From Paramecium tetraurelia (lineage: Eukaryota; Ciliophora; Oligohymenophorea; Peniculida; Parameciidae): a stretch of DNA of 64,000 bases. The position numbers and the translations under genes were made by a program. The notes below the pieces were generated by a model. That model did not search any database and was not told where the DNA came from. It saw only the letters and a list, made by a program, of their open reading frames with translations. Below are positions 25,168-37,535 of this stretch, one piece after another; position 1 is the first letter of the stretch, and every line of letters begins with the position of its first letter. The stretch spans positions 1,206 to 65,205 of the forward strand of contig NW_001799422.1 in assembly GCF_000165425.1 (NCBI RefSeq), in the 5' to 3' direction.

Positions 25168-28100
25168 TCACAGGACACTCCAGGCATTTTATCCATGTTT
25201 GTTAAAAATATGAGTGCTTCCTCCGGCTTCCATTAACATATCCGCAATTCTATAGTGTCCGTGGGCCAGAGCTAGATGAACTGCTGTATTGCCATCATCC
25301 TTGCTTAGTAATACAATACATTTTAAATGTTGATGTCTGCTCCTCTTCTGACTAATTCATGGACAATCTCTCTACAACCACATTAAGCAGCTAAAATCAG
25401 AAAAGTGTTTCCATCCTGTAAAGGAGCGTCAATTTACATTTCAGGAATCAATTGAATATTATCCATAAACTAAATACTCGTAGATAGGATACCTCAATAA
25501 AATTGTTATTAAAAATAGCTAATTTAATTAGTTAGTTTGTATCTAGTTTTTGTCTACGTTAAGATTCCTTAATCTGTGTTCTCATCCTTAAAGAATTCAT
25601 GTACATACTTAAAGCATTCTAAATCCTTATAAAAACAATACCTTTCCTTCCTGTAAAAGATGATATTTATCTTCTTATTCTTACATACTTTCAAAACTAT
25701 CTTCCTATTAACTTTACATTTTTAACTGTGAAATTTACTATTGTGGAGGTTATGTGTATTAAGTTTGGGATGATTGTTGATGTTGAATCTAGTCAATTTT
25801 GCTCGAACGTCTTGATTCCTCATTTTAAGAAGAATGAAAAGATGAACTAAGATCTTATTAAGGACTGTTAAGGTCGATATGCTTAGAACTACTTACTCTA
25901 AATACAGATTATTGAGATACTAAAGTAGGTTTAGTAATTAGAACAGTTGAAGTTTATGTAAAAAGGTTTGAGTTTTACTAATTAGTTTACTAAATGGTAA
26001 TTGTAAGAGGGTTAGTTAGTTCCCCTGTTTACATAGCTCTTCTGTTCCATTATTATGGTTGAGTAACTTAGAGTGAATCCTATTTAGTTAATCCTTACTA
26101 AATCTACTTTTTTGAATTTATCGTTTATCTTTTATTGATTGATTCTTTCAATTCTTTAGAATGTCTTCTAATGGAATTCTTTATCTATGTTTGTAGTAAT
26201 TATTAGTTTTCAATCTTCTCATATTTGCTTTCTTATTTTTCTAATATTGCTGTGTTTGAAATTGGTTCTTAGTGTTCAACATCAATCATTTTTGTTTAGC
26301 AATTATATCTTCCAACTAAAATATTGGGAAATTTAAATTCAATAGCGCAACAGATTACTTTATTGAGTATTGAACTTCTTTGATAAATTATCATTTTTTC
26401 AAATACTGCCTAATGCTTATCTGTCAACACTCCCATTTCAAAATGGTCACACACTTTTACATGTTAAGTTAAAAGATGATTTTTTGTTTATTGCTCTAGG
26501 ACACTGAGTATTGGTTAAAGATTAATAGGCATCTAAAAGGCCATCCTTATTTTTTTAATCAAAATCAAAGCTCCTGTTGATAATTCTATAAAATAACTTA
26601 AAATTAAATACATTTTTCATCAATGGGATCATCTTTTATAAAATATGTTTATGCCTACTCTTGAGTTTAATTTTTATCTTTGAGAGCTTTTTCACTCTTC
26701 AAAGTTCTATTCTTTTTAATAACTGGTTCTAAGCTTTTTTTTATATAATATAGTACTGTTGTTAGCTGGACTCTCTAAAAAATTATCCAAAGAGACAGAA
26801 TCATCAGATTCCTAACTTGATAAAGTTGCAGACTCATTAAAATATTCATCATATTTGAAAATTGTAGTTTCTTTTTCTAGACTGTATTTTGGGAATTGGA
26901 TTCCTGAAAACTATATCTTGTCATTTAGGTTTTCATTTGTGACTTTTCTTTATCTAATACCTTGTTCAGAGGTAGACATAACAGTATAAATATTTGTTAA
27001 AATTGTACTACTGGTGAGGGCTACTTTCGGAAGAAAATTATCTTCTACTTCCTATAAATTCTATTTTGTATAATTTGTTTTTTGCATCATTTTATACAAT
27101 TTATTTTAATAGTAAACTCTAACATAAAGATTCGGCTTAATTAATTACAAATGTATTTACTTTACTAAAATCAAATTTGAGATCAGCACTATTGGTTGCC
27201 TCCTCTGAAAACACGCTTGATTGAATGGATAGCCTAGAAAATCGGTTAGCTCCTAAGTTTCTTGAAGATGAAACCTAATCAAGTTTTCGACTCGATTGCA
27301 TATTCTTTGAAGAAATCAAAGATAAAGGGACTATTTATCTAGGTGATTAAGGAGGTTTAAGAGGAGTAATATCTTCAGTAGTATCCTTGAATTAATTCAA
27401 ACGTTGAGGTCTATTGAATTGGAAAGTCATCTTTTCTACATTTTCATAACTAATCGTAACATTAAATTTGGTTTTTTCATACTCTTTTACTTTATCTACC
27501 TCTTTGCTCCTTTATTTAATAAATTATGCATGTTTATCTTAGCTAACTATCAATACATTGTTTTATGTTTAAGAACAGACACTGGTAATTGATTTTCTCT
27601 ACGATTTCGGCAACAAGGAGAATTATTCTTAATGCATAAGACTTCTTGAGGATGTTTAATGAATTAGATTAATCTTCCTTTAGAATGCTTTAGTTGAGAC
27701 ATTAAATTGTTCTACGTTAATCAACCCGAATCCTTTTTTAAGATGAACATCTTTAATGTAGTTCTCTTTTTTTTTCATGTTTTTTATAGTCTTCATTTGT
27801 AGCTTTAATGCTAAAATCTGATTTCCAGGTTCAAATCTTTTTTAAATTTATGGTCTCTCTATTTCTTGCAGGACATTAAATTCATGCGATATGATTACAT
27901 TAAATAAGGACTAAATATATAAAATTATACTTTCCTTGCTGGAGAATGAAAGGAATTTTACACCGCTTTTTTGAATCTGCTTCGTATTGAGAGTTTACTG
28001 TTTGATAATTGATCATCTTGATTATTTGATAATTAAGAGACTTATAGTAAATTATTAGATTTATTTAAAAGTAATTGCTAATCTTAATTTTATTCGAATC

Positions 28101-28545
28101 TTTATTCGAAGTTACTTCTTTCTTATTCTCCTTATTCTTCAATTGTAATAGTTGGTTCAGTCATAATATTAATGAATGGAATCCTAGGGCTTTCAATTTT
28201 TGGTTCAGGAGATAGTTTTGGTAATAAGGGAATGCGAAATTCATGTTTTTTTTTTTGAATGTACAGATAGGGAGTGGATGTGTGCTCAGAAACATATTTG
28301 GTTCTTCCAGTAGTCCGTTTCTGATATTGCTTATTGTCATTCTTGGGGACGAATTGGGATTTAGGGGATATTTGTTCAGTCCTCAGCATTTTTTATTATG
28401 GAATAAAATGCATCTTGGGAGACACGGATTTATTCGATCTTATGGAGTGGTTTTACGATAGGAAACTAGTTAGTCTGCTGCGTTGTTCTTTGGGACTTAA
28501 AAAACTAGTTTAAGAAGTTAATGAAAATGGGTTTGCATAATTCAT
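25168..28545 (-). CDS. Large low-complexity protein with C-terminal ankyrin repeats
   Basis: About 1,070 residues in eight exons (introns 20, 25, 28, 26, 23, 23 and 20 nt; exon sum divisible by three). Most of the chain is Ser/Gln/Lys-rich and likely disordered. The last 100 residues contain ankyrin repeats: DGNTFLILAAQCGCREIVHE, then RGADINIQNDDGNTAVHLAL and AHGHYRIADMLMEAGGS. An ATG at 25719 could tempt one to call a separate small ankyrin gene, but the upstream frame runs into it with no TGA. The start ATG (28543-28545) is preceded by a TATA-rich stretch and lies 15 bp from the start of the divergent neighbour. Function unknown; ankyrins suggest protein binding. Confidence 0.72.
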
Positions 28546-28560
28546 TTATAATATATATTT
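28546..28560. promoter_or_regulatory. 15-bp divergent inter-start spacer
   Basis: Only 15 bp (an A/T-only stretch) separate the start codons of the divergent genes at 28545 (minus) and 28561 (plus). If both starts are right, core promoters and 5' UTRs must overlap each other's coding sequence. Confidence 0.4.
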
Positions 28561-30391
28561 ATGCAACTATAAAAATCAAAAATCAAGCCCCCTTTTTTGC
28601 TTGACGGTATTGCAGCCGCCAACAAAGGGAAAGTGCTTTCTTATAGGCCTGAGAAGGATGTTCATCTTGGATAATTCTTTTACAATTTTCACATGCATCA
28701 AATGATGAGCAGATTCAAATAGGATAGATTGAGCTAGCGTAATTTGCCTCATTCCTTATCCAAATCCTTTGATTAGACTATTGTATTTATTTGATTTGTA
28801 TATTGAGTAGAACCAATCGAAGGGTAATATTAAATCTGGATTACACAAGGCTTCATCACCTTCGCATAAATCTTTTGTTAAAGCCCCCAATAATACGCAA
28901 ATATCCGAAATATCCAGATCCCTTTCCAAAGAACATTTTGTCACATTTCTTGATTCTCTTATAACAACAGTTTAGAATGTTTAACAGTTAGTAATTACCT
29001 ACCTCCCCAAAGAACAAATTGAGGGAGCTATTATCAAACAACAAAAAGAATTAAAAAAAATTAACCAAGCCACACAACTACTAACAAAGCAATTAAGAGC
29101 AAACTCCTTGACTCAAAGAAAGGAAGTAGAAAATGTAAAAACATAGAAGAACTTTTCTAAATTACCATAAATTAAAAAAGTTGATATCTCCATGAACTCA
29201 TAAACCGAAAGAGGAAGGGAATAATCCACCAGATATCGTAAAACCCCAGGAGCAACCGTTGCTATTTTAACCCAAAAAACTTTGGAAAGACATAATTAAA
29301 AAACTCAAGAGGAATATGAAAACAATGGTTTTGAGCCTTACGAATCAAACCAAGATGCATAGATCAAACAATAATTACCATCTCCAAATGAGTGTTCTGA
29401 AAACAACAATTAATCTCTTAAATCCTCATAGTAGAATAAATAAGTTTAAATAGGGCTATTGCCATCACTCAGAGCTCAGTAACAGCAACAACCATAGAAA
29501 AAATACTAAAAAGAGATTTAATTAGTACTTAGCAAACCAAAATAGCATAAATTAGAAAATTCCTCTAATCGTACATCGTAATCCCCAATTTAATTAAAGT
29601 GCAGGAGTGTTGGCATTAGAGAAGCACCTCCAATTAAAAATTAATAATAGAGTCTTAAGCCTGAGTTTAAGAAAATATCATCGGTTAAAATGGAAAATAT
29701 GGAGAGACAGAAATCAAAGATTTAATCTAATTCCAAAGCCAAAATTAATGGTAATGGAAGGAAGGAGAATATTCCTATCTAGATTAAAATTATTGATGTT
29801 GATGCTCAAATTGAAAAAACAGAATTGAATTCAAAAACTGCCAAGACAAATACTTAAGTGCCAGTAGAAATTGTGGAGGAAGTCGTCTAAAATTTTACCA
29901 ATGAATCTGGGTTATTTTAAACTCAAACAGAAACTGAACAAAATAAAGTAGAATAGGAGAAGATTCAACTCTAAGGAAATACTTTCTTTTAAATTTAAGA
30001 GGAAGAGGAACATAAGGAATCTATAGATAAGTTAGATGAAAGCAATGATTTCAAGAAGGAAAGTAACAAAATATTAAATGAAAAGTAAGATGATAACAAT
30101 TTTATAAAGATGATCTAGGAATAAGTGAAATAAAACGATGAAAGACTGCTGAAGTAATAATAAACTGATTAATCTAACAATCTATTAGAAAGTATGAATC
30201 AAAATAACATGCTTAAAGTTGTGGAGTCGATTGAAGCAAAGGATGAGGATAATATAGTCAATCCATTAGATGATAGTGAGGATTAGAAGAAGAATGAATA
30301 GCCTAATTCTTTATTTGTAACTTTGGAACCTACAGAGCAAAAAAATTAGCAAGAGGCTTATCAAAATGAGGGGTTTGAGTAAGATTCATGA
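28561..30391 (+). CDS. Hypothetical Gln/Glu-rich protein, 600 aa
   Basis: 600 residues, one 28-nt intron. The N-terminus has a distinct block (PPFLLDGIAAANKGKVLSY, then HMHQMMSRF), followed by a helical or coiled region (EQIEGAIIKQQKELKKINQ) and about 400 residues of charged, Gln-rich low complexity with many KEES, EEEEH and DEDN patches. No domain recognised. It may be a scaffold. Start chosen as the first ATG; it is head-to-head with the ankyrin gene. Confidence 0.78.
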
Positions 30392-30533
30392 TTAAGAAAT
30401 TTTTGTTAATTAATTGTATAACATACTCGTATAAGTTATAATAGAAATAAATTATAATTAAGTTGATATATTATATTGGAATTGTGATTTCATATAGCAA
30501 TATAAATAAAAAGCCCTCCAAATATTATTTTTA

Positions 30534-31283
30534 ATGAAATCAAACTAATACACACTAATTTCGATTGAAGGAAACATTGGGTCTGGAAAAAGCACTTTAC
30601 TAAAATTGATGTAACAAAAATATCCAGATGTAAGTTCAACTTATATTTTTAGTTACGATTTATACCTGAGCCTGTAAATGAATGGCAGTGTATTAATGGA
30701 GATCCCTCCTTGAATTTGTTAGGTTCTTTTTATGAGGACTCTACCAGATGGGCTTACACAATGCAGGTGTATGCCTTTTATAGCAGATTGAAACATTGGA
30801 AGGAAGTTCTCTCAGATCCAATCAATCCTGAAGAGAGACATTTGATCTTAAGCGAGAGGAGCATTGAGGCAGATAAAGAAATATTTGCTGTGAATGGACA
30901 TAAAAATGGTTTAATAAACAAGTTGGAGTTTGCATTGTATGAGAAATTCTATGATTGGTTATGCGAGGAGGTTTTTGGAAAGAAAATTTAAAAGCAAATG
31001 ATCATTTATTTACAAGTGGATCCAGAAGTGTGTCACTAACGAATGCAAAAGCGAGCCAGGGATGAAGAAAAAGTATTACCGCCATTTTTATTATTTAAAG
31101 AATACCATTTCCAAGGAATATCTGACATAAATCCATAATAGACACGAGGAGTGGTTATTGAGGGAAACCCATAAAAATACTTCAATTTTGGTGTTGAATG
31201 GAGACCAAGAATTCGAAACTGATCTAAAGTAGTAATAGCAGATGTTTGAGGGCATTGATAACTTTTTAAAAGGAATTTTATGA
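30534..31283 (+). CDS. Deoxynucleoside kinase (dCK/dGK/TK2 family)
   Basis: 232 residues with introns of 23 and 28 nt. The P-loop is EGNIGSGKST; FIPEPVNEW matches the family's substrate-side EPV.W motif; LSERSIEADKEIF is the ERS motif; DPEVCHQRMQKRARDEEK is the lid region with its arginines, and EYLTQIHNRHEEWL follows the family's YL..LH..HE.WL. It phosphorylates deoxynucleosides in the salvage pathway, feeding dNTP pools. Substrate preference cannot be told. No clear mitochondrial leader. Confidence 0.9.
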
Positions 31284-31360
31284 ACTTTATTTAATTTTTG
31301 TTATAATTTTTATTACAATCCAAAGATAAAATAATACACAAAATTGAATTAATTATAGAA

Positions 31361-33356
31361 TCATTATTAGCTAATGAATTGCTCTGTGAGGCTTTAGGCT
31401 AGATTTAATCCAGTCACTATTGTAATTGGTAAAAAGTTGTTTAAATCTGGTTGCTAATGTAATTTGGGTGGTTCTGATTTAGTTTTCTTCAACAATAATG
31501 AATTCTTTTTAGAATTGCTAGCTGATTTTTATTTAATCAATTATTTAAGAGATTCAACATCGATGAGTTCATCATATGAGATAAGATGTTCCTCAAATGT
31601 CTCTGATTAGGTTCTATACAAAATCATAGCATCTCTAATTTAGACACTTTCAGTTGAAACAACGTCTAAATCAGCCAATTTAGAGATTTCTTCATAGAGG
31701 TCTGCATGATAATCTTTAATGTAGGTGGATAGTTTGTCATAAGTATTCTTTTAATAGTTGATGGTCAATCTAATTGTCTATGATAGCAAAGGTTCGCAGT
31801 TGATAATTGATTTAATTTTGTAAAACACTTTATTGATGTTGAGTAGTTGAAATGAATAATCTGTTTGTTGAGTAATGAATTAGTTATCATCATCATATTT
31901 TTAGATTCTTCTTGAAAATTCTGCACTTTGTTTGATTTGTTCAATGTGGGTTTGAATTTTAGCGTATTTCTATTCTAGAAGATGAGGAATGAGTTTGTTT
32001 TCCAAGATATGTTTTTAAAAAATGTAACCTAGAACATTGATGTCTTTGGAAAAACTAATATTGTGTTCTTGATATAGATTGCCAGTTTATTCTATTAATA
32101 TGATGAATAAGCTTTCTAAGTCTTTTATGTATTGAAACTTTGAATGACCTGCCATCCTCACATTAGATTACGTAGTTGATAAATCAATCAAGGATTTGAC
32201 GTAATCTTTTAAGAGATATTGCTCATATTTGAGTGTGGGATTCATTCTAACTGCATACAATTATTGTAAGAATATGGATCTCAAGGGATGTTTGCATTTT
32301 GAATATATGCATTGATTCCACATTTTCATCATCATCCATTGGATAGTTAAGGGGGGGAAGTGGTAGGAGGGAACTTATTCTTTGAGAATGATATCAAAAA
32401 GATGCAGATAGGGAGTTACATGCTGGTCTATTTATTGCATCCATATCAAGTACATCTAGAAATTATATAGATAAAAATCTAATTATCCAATTGAGTCATT
32501 GGTGGCTGCTGAACATTCTAGTGTCAATGCAACGATTTGCAAAAGGGACTTGATAGTCGACGCGATTATAATTATAATGTTGAATAATTATGGTAATCTA
32601 AAAATAAATGCAAAGGTATTACTTCTGATCTACTTAAAATTCTCTTAAGGTTCTGATTTCTAACATCTTTGTGATCATTTATTATCTTGAATTTTGTGAC
32701 TTTTTGAAAAAACCTCTTGTTTAATTCAGTATTTATATTTCAGTAATAGATTGGCATTCTTAACAACTCTGAAGTTTTTGCATTATTTGTTTCTAAAATT
32801 CAGAATTCAAGCCTTCTTTCGTCACTTCATCCATTAACAAGGGTGGATAGATGATATGTTGTTGATAAGCCTGTTGAAGTGATTCTCTCAGATTCTAGGG
32901 GAGATTCTTCATTTGCTTTCTAATCAAGCTCATAAACACAAAATTATACTTATTATGCATGAAAACTTCTAAGACTTGAGGCCATGAAGCATGTTTGGTC
33001 TCAGTTGCAAATTTGACAATGCCTCTTCGATCCTCGTACAACTTGTACAATAGATCCCCACATTTAATGGAGTAAGGAAGCGATGTGTAAAATCTTTCAT
33101 AAACAAATTTGCTGGTGCAGTATAGATTCGTGAGATCATTAATTGTGAGAAATTTGCATATTCCATCGACTACTGGATTTGGTAATCGATTGAAATAGGT
33201 CTCTACTCCCCCAAACATTGAAGAACTCATACTCCCGTCCGTAGTAAATCTAAGCATACCCGATTCGTTGGTTGGTGCAGTTGAAACAGACCTGCCATAA
33301 CTCACCATGCTCAAATTGCTATTTCTTTGCTTGGCTGATTATTAATGATTTCCCAT
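31361..33356 (-). CDS. F-box protein with Sec10-like C-terminus (recyclin-type)
   Basis: 656 residues, one 25-nt intron. An F-box lies near residues 65-105 (RLPNPVVDGICKFLTINDLT, then LYCTSKFVYERF). The rest is mostly helical and ends with segments such as YIKDYHADLYEEISKLADLD. The layout F-box plus long helical Sec10-like domain is that of fungal Rcy1/Pof6 recyclins, which link endosome recycling to an SCF or exocyst-like function; this match is by architecture and is tentative. An in-frame ATG (33354-33356) lies 16 codons before the next Met and was taken as start. It is 29 bp from the divergent methylase start. Confidence 0.68.
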
Positions 33357-33385
33357 TATTCTATATTTATTAATTTAAACTAATT

Positions 33386-34906
33386 ATGATCAGATTTGCC
33401 ACCCGTTTAGTGAGATAATTCTCTTCTAAAATTGTAAATTCACATATCATCCTAGGATGAAATAATTGATATTGGAAAACCTTCTCTTTCAAAAGGAGTC
33501 CTGACTATTTGTCCAACCCCCATTGGAAATTTATAGGATTGGACTCCAAGACAAGACAAGGCACTCTTCGAGGCAGATGTAATTGCTTGTGAAGACACTA
33601 GAATAACTGGATTTCTCATAAAAATGATTAGGAACAAGAAATTATCTAATGAACAATTGCCAATTCCAGAAAATCCTAAAGACTATGATTTAGATGATGA
33701 TGACTTCACAATTCAAGATGTTATATTTGATTCAACCAAATAACTATAAGTGTAACTATACATAATCCAAATTTTAGTAAATTACCAGAATTAAATCAAT
33801 AAGAAATCACTGCTGCAGATTTTAACTTTTATAAATAAAAGAAAATTGAAGAAATGAAAGAACGCGTAACTCAAGAAGTCAAAAAACAAAAAGAATACTT
33901 ATCTGAATAGGACCCATTACATTTTATGGGTAAACAAGAATATGAGGAAGAAGAAATGAATCCATCTGAATACGAAGTCTATGGATTGACTGCTCCATTT
34001 ATGGTGTATCTCAAAAGCAAAATAGCTGTAGCTAAGAAACGAAAAGGAAGAGGAGTCCTAATTAGTTGTCATAAATTTAATGAAGAAAAAAGAATTGACA
34101 GAATTATTGCAATGCTCAAAATGGGTTTAAATATAACTTTAGTTTGCGATGCAGGAACTCCTGCCATCTCAGATCCAGGTTACTAATTGGTGAATAAATG
34201 CATTGAGAGAAATGTGAAAATTGATGTAATACCTGGAGCCAGTGCCATTTCAGTTGCTTTAAGCACTTGCGGATTTCCTACTGATAATTTTACGTTTTTA
34301 GGGTTCCTTTCAAAAGAACAACATGATAGAGATGAAAATTTACGATTTTTTTTAAAATCTCCTCGCACTTTAGTTTTATTCGAATCACCATCCAGAGTTC
34401 ATTAAACATTATTGACTATTGAGAAAATCTTTGGAGAAACATAAGAACTTTGGATTGGTTTTGAATTAACTAAGAAGTTTGAAAAAAAAATCAGAGGAAA
34501 ATGTAGGGAAGTCTATGAAATGTTGACAGATCCAAAAGTGATTAGACCGTCTCATTTAAAAGGAGAAGTAACAATTATTATTGCTCCTTATACTGCTACT
34601 TATAATGATGAATTAAGAGCTGAATAGTTCTCAACAGGAAACAAATAAAATGAGTTTTACCAGGAAGAGGAAGAAAGTATCCACAATTTAATCAAGAATG
34701 TTGACGCCTTACAAGTTGCTTAGGCTTTTGGGGAAAAGTTCCGGGGATCTGATAGAGAATTTAATGATGTGTTGCAGAAGGCGTTGAGAATATCTAAAAC
34801 AAAGGCTACTAAATTAATTGTGGAGGTTAGACATATGTAAAGAATTGAGTAGAACTTAAAAAAGATAAGAGATAGGTTGGGGGAAAGAGAAGAGTATTTT
34901 AAATGA
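33386..34906 (+). CDS. RsmI-type 16S rRNA 2'-O-methyltransferase, probably mitochondrial
   Basis: 490 residues, introns of 22 and 26 nt. The N-terminus MIRFATRLVRQFSSK is a good mitochondrial leader. The tetrapyrrole-methylase-fold signatures of RsmI are all there: PTPIGNLQDWT, IACEDTR, SCHKFNEE, CDAGTPAISDPGY, PGASAI and LFESPSRVH. Bacterial RsmI methylates the ribose of C1402 in 16S rRNA with SAM. Between EDTR and the HKFNEE block, where bacteria have about 20 residues, there are about 145, largely acidic and helical (DLDDDD, EYEEEE). The C-terminal 110 residues resemble the extra C-terminal helical domain. Likely target: mitochondrial small-subunit rRNA. Confidence 0.85.
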
Positions 34907-34958
34907 TATATACTTGGTTATTATTTTTGTACATTAGAGTTTATATTTTAAATTGTAA

Positions 34959-36028
34959 TCAAAATAATCCTTCTGGTTCACTATGGTGTAATTTTTCTTA
35001 AATTTTCTTCAATCTCTTTTGCATGGCATCTGTGTCATTCAAAACAAATTGTGTTATTTATAAAGAGGAACTTTGTTAAGTTTAATGTTATTGTTATTCA
35101 TCATGTTATTTCTTATCTGATTGATAATTTTCATGTTCTTCATCCAATTCCATTATGATGCCACCTAATTTAGGAGGTTCTGGTGGTTTTTTATTAATGT
35201 TGACTACTACTAATTAATTGGTGAGAGGAGGACTTTGGTTAGTTTTGTCGTTCTTTTTCTATTTATCATTGACATGATTTAACAATCTGCTGTAAGACAT
35301 TTTTTGATTTTAATTCTGATTATGAAAAACTGCATAGACTTCTTATGTATCTCCTGTTTTCTCTGGATTTTCATTTTTGGGACTTTCAGATCGTCTTATT
35401 TTTTATAGTTTGATTCTGGGTAGGCTTTTCTTGTTTTTCATGTTAGATGATTAGGGTAAGGATTGGGACTCTTGATTCTGATCTTCGTCTGAAGTGTCTT
35501 CGGCTTAGGGTTTTCCTTTCATTTTTTCAAATTATTCAGCTTACCAATTTAATAATCTCTTTTTGAACTCCTCGTCTTGCGGATCTTTTACTTTTTTGAC
35601 AGCTTTCAATTGTTTATTGGGAAACTGACTATGAATTTAGTATGGTTATTAAGACAATTGAAATATTGGATCCTCTACAAAATAATGTGATTATTACCTT
35701 TATTCGAAATCTATTTCATCGACTTCTTCTTTGGCAAGGCGAATCTTTTCGAGATAACTGCTAATTCCCCATCTTTAATTCCTACTACTTTGACCGTATA
35801 GGTTTTCTTTAGCTTTTATTCGCATTCCTACATGATCTATTGAACAGGTTTATCTTAATATTCTTGAACATTCATTCCAACCTACTATAATGAAGACAAT
35901 AGAGTTTATTTTGAATGGGCAACTTTGGCTTAATGAAAGTACGTTTGATATGGAGGATATAGCAATTTAGCCAGATGCTCTGCCTATCCGTCTTCAACTT
36001 GTGTAACTATTTTGCTTTTTATAGACAT
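34959..36028 (-). CDS. Hypothetical protein, 348 aa
   Basis: 348 residues, one 23-nt intron; exon sum exact. The first 110 residues are folded-looking (LAKLLYPPYQTYFHQAKVAH, then a TVKVVGIKDGELAVISKRFA stretch); the remainder is charged, Ser/Gln-rich low complexity ending KLHHSEPEGLF. No family recognised. Confidence 0.75.
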
Positions 36029-36070
36029 TTGTTATTATTATTATTATATATATATTTATTATTATTATCC

Positions 36071-36490
36071 TCAAGGATTCACAACATTTAATTTAAATAT
36101 AATCTTCTACTTTATCAATCCTGTTTGGTTATCGTGTGCATCGACTGTTAATGATATTTAGTGTTCCTAACAATTGCTTGGAACCAATATCCTAATTCTT
36201 AAAAAATCAAGTCCTAAAAATACGAATTCTTGGATACCTTTAGGAGGAATCTTAACAACCTTGTCATTCACAGTGCAATATTATGATTATTCGCATTCGA
36301 ACTTAACTTCCATTTCTTCGTCATCATAATTGTGGTATTTCACCTTCTTCTTTGTTAGGACACCTTTTTAAACATCGAAAATTGGGTATTCCTTAGGTTA
36401 CAAAGGCATAAATACTTTCATTTAGATTGAACCCAACATTGAAGAAACCTCTTCAACAGGAAGACAATCGAATTACTCTGTCGCAATCAT
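36071..36490 (-). CDS. Hypothetical 139-aa beta-rich protein
   Basis: Single exon, 139 residues. Alternating strands (VFLGLDFLRIRILVPS, then ISLTVDAHDNQTGLIKQKII) suggest an Ig-like or MSP-like sandwich. No firm family. Upstream of it on the same strand lies the tRNA-Ala gene. Confidence 0.72.
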
Positions 36491-36523
36491 AATTTTAAAA
36501 ATATAATAAATATAAAAAAAGTT

Positions 36524-36596
36524 TGGAGTGTGAGGGCTTCGATCTCTCCGCCTCTTGAATGCGAATCAAGCGCTCTACCAAATGAGCTAACACCCC
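36524..36596 (-). tRNA. tRNA-Ala (CGC)
   Basis: A 73-nt cloverleaf: acceptor GGGGTGT pairs with ACACTCC (one G-T), D stem GCTC/GAGC, anticodon stem CTTGA/TCAAG around loop TTCGCAT, discriminator A. Anticodon CGC reads Ala GCG. The body closely follows eukaryotic tRNA-Ala. The T arm is odd: stem GAGAG/CCCTC has an A-C mismatch and the loop starts with A where T54 is normal, so the internal B box is weak. Possibly a functional isoacceptor, possibly a drifting copy. No intron and no encoded CCA. Confidence 0.87.
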
Positions 36597-36747
36597 AGTT
36601 AAGATATTTAACAGCCTCTCTGCTATATACTTTCTATAAACTCACACTCTTATAATAATATATTAATTATTCAAATTTAGAGCTTTCTAAAAATTGGCCT
36701 TTAGGAACTATATCAATTTAAATAAAACCATACTAATTTTAAATATT

Positions 36748-37486
36748 ATGAATGATCTCAACATCTACAATATCCTGAACTATGAGAATGTAAGTGCAAT
36801 GCATAATTAATAAGTATGATCAACTCGTCCAACTATTCACTGAAAATGGAGCCTGTTAATTCTACTCCTCAATTTACTTGCACTCCCTCGACATCACACT
36901 CAACAAAGAAGAGCCAATCAAATATCTAAACAAAAAGAATCAAAATTAATTTGGGATTATCAAAGAAATAGTGTGTTTGAATCTAAAAAACAAGAACTAA
37001 TTGCCATTAATAAAGATTTCGGTTCTCTAGACTTCATAATTTGTTTCATAATATGTAAGCACAAAAATAGCTGATTGGTTGGAATCCAGAGAACTCTTCT
37101 CATGTTAAGATACAAAATGGATTTGTTGGAGTGGTACAAAATAAACCTTTTTAATTTTAGAAATCTAAGGCAAAATCCTCTTAGTTAAGCATGAAGAAAT
37201 AGAAGACCATGTTAAAAGTGATAAGGAGGCATATTTTATGAGGGCCTCATTTAACCATTATACTAAATAGTTTAACCCTCCTTATGATTAATGGAAAAGA
37301 TCGTTTTGTATATGTGGAAATCCTGACAATAATGAAAAAGGATTTGTTAAGTGTGATATTTGTAAAGTCTGGTATCATACAGATTGCGAAGGAATAACTT
37401 TACAATAATTTGATAGACTAAATAAAAACACAAGATTACCCTATTCCTGTAATAAATGCAAAATAGTCAAAAAGAAGAAAAGATGA
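36748..37486 (+). CDS. BAH-PHD chromatin reader
   Basis: 237 residues, one 25-nt intron. A BAH-like domain (ADWLESRELFSCQDTKWICW, then VKHEEIEDH) is followed by YFMRASFNHYTKQFNPP, the linker also seen in plant SHL/EBS proteins, and then a PHD finger: CICGNPD, FVKCDICKVWYHTDCEG, and CNKC at the end (C4HC3). These proteins read histone H3 tails, often H3K4me3 or H3K27me3. The Lys-rich end (KKKKR) may serve as nuclear signal. Chromatin role inferred from family. Confidence 0.86.
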
Positions 37487-37535
37487 TTACTATTTAATTA
37501 TAAACTATTTTTGAAGTATTTATTAATTTCAATTT

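Noticed and set aside
25168-25719. Separate 161-aa ankyrin gene starting at ATG 25719
   Set aside because: The upstream frame enters this ATG with no TGA and the combined exon sum is exact, so one large gene is simpler. A second internal promoter is not excluded.
28132-28389. Possible small gene of 85 aa (MLRTEQISPKSQF...)
   Set aside because: It is an internal piece of the 1,070-residue ankyrin gene; the frame continues on both sides once TAA/TAG are read as Gln.
33312-33314. TTG start for the F-box gene
   Set aside because: An in-frame ATG (33354-33356) lies 14 codons upstream of this TTG with no TGA between, and non-ATG starts are not expected.
33926-34405. Two overlapping ORFs with tetrapyrrole-methylase motifs as separate genes
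   Set aside because: They are adjacent parts of one RsmI-like gene split by a TAA that codes for Gln.
36041-36065. TA/ATT microsatellite-like run
   Set aside because: Short, ordinary for intergenic DNA at this AT content; no evidence of function.
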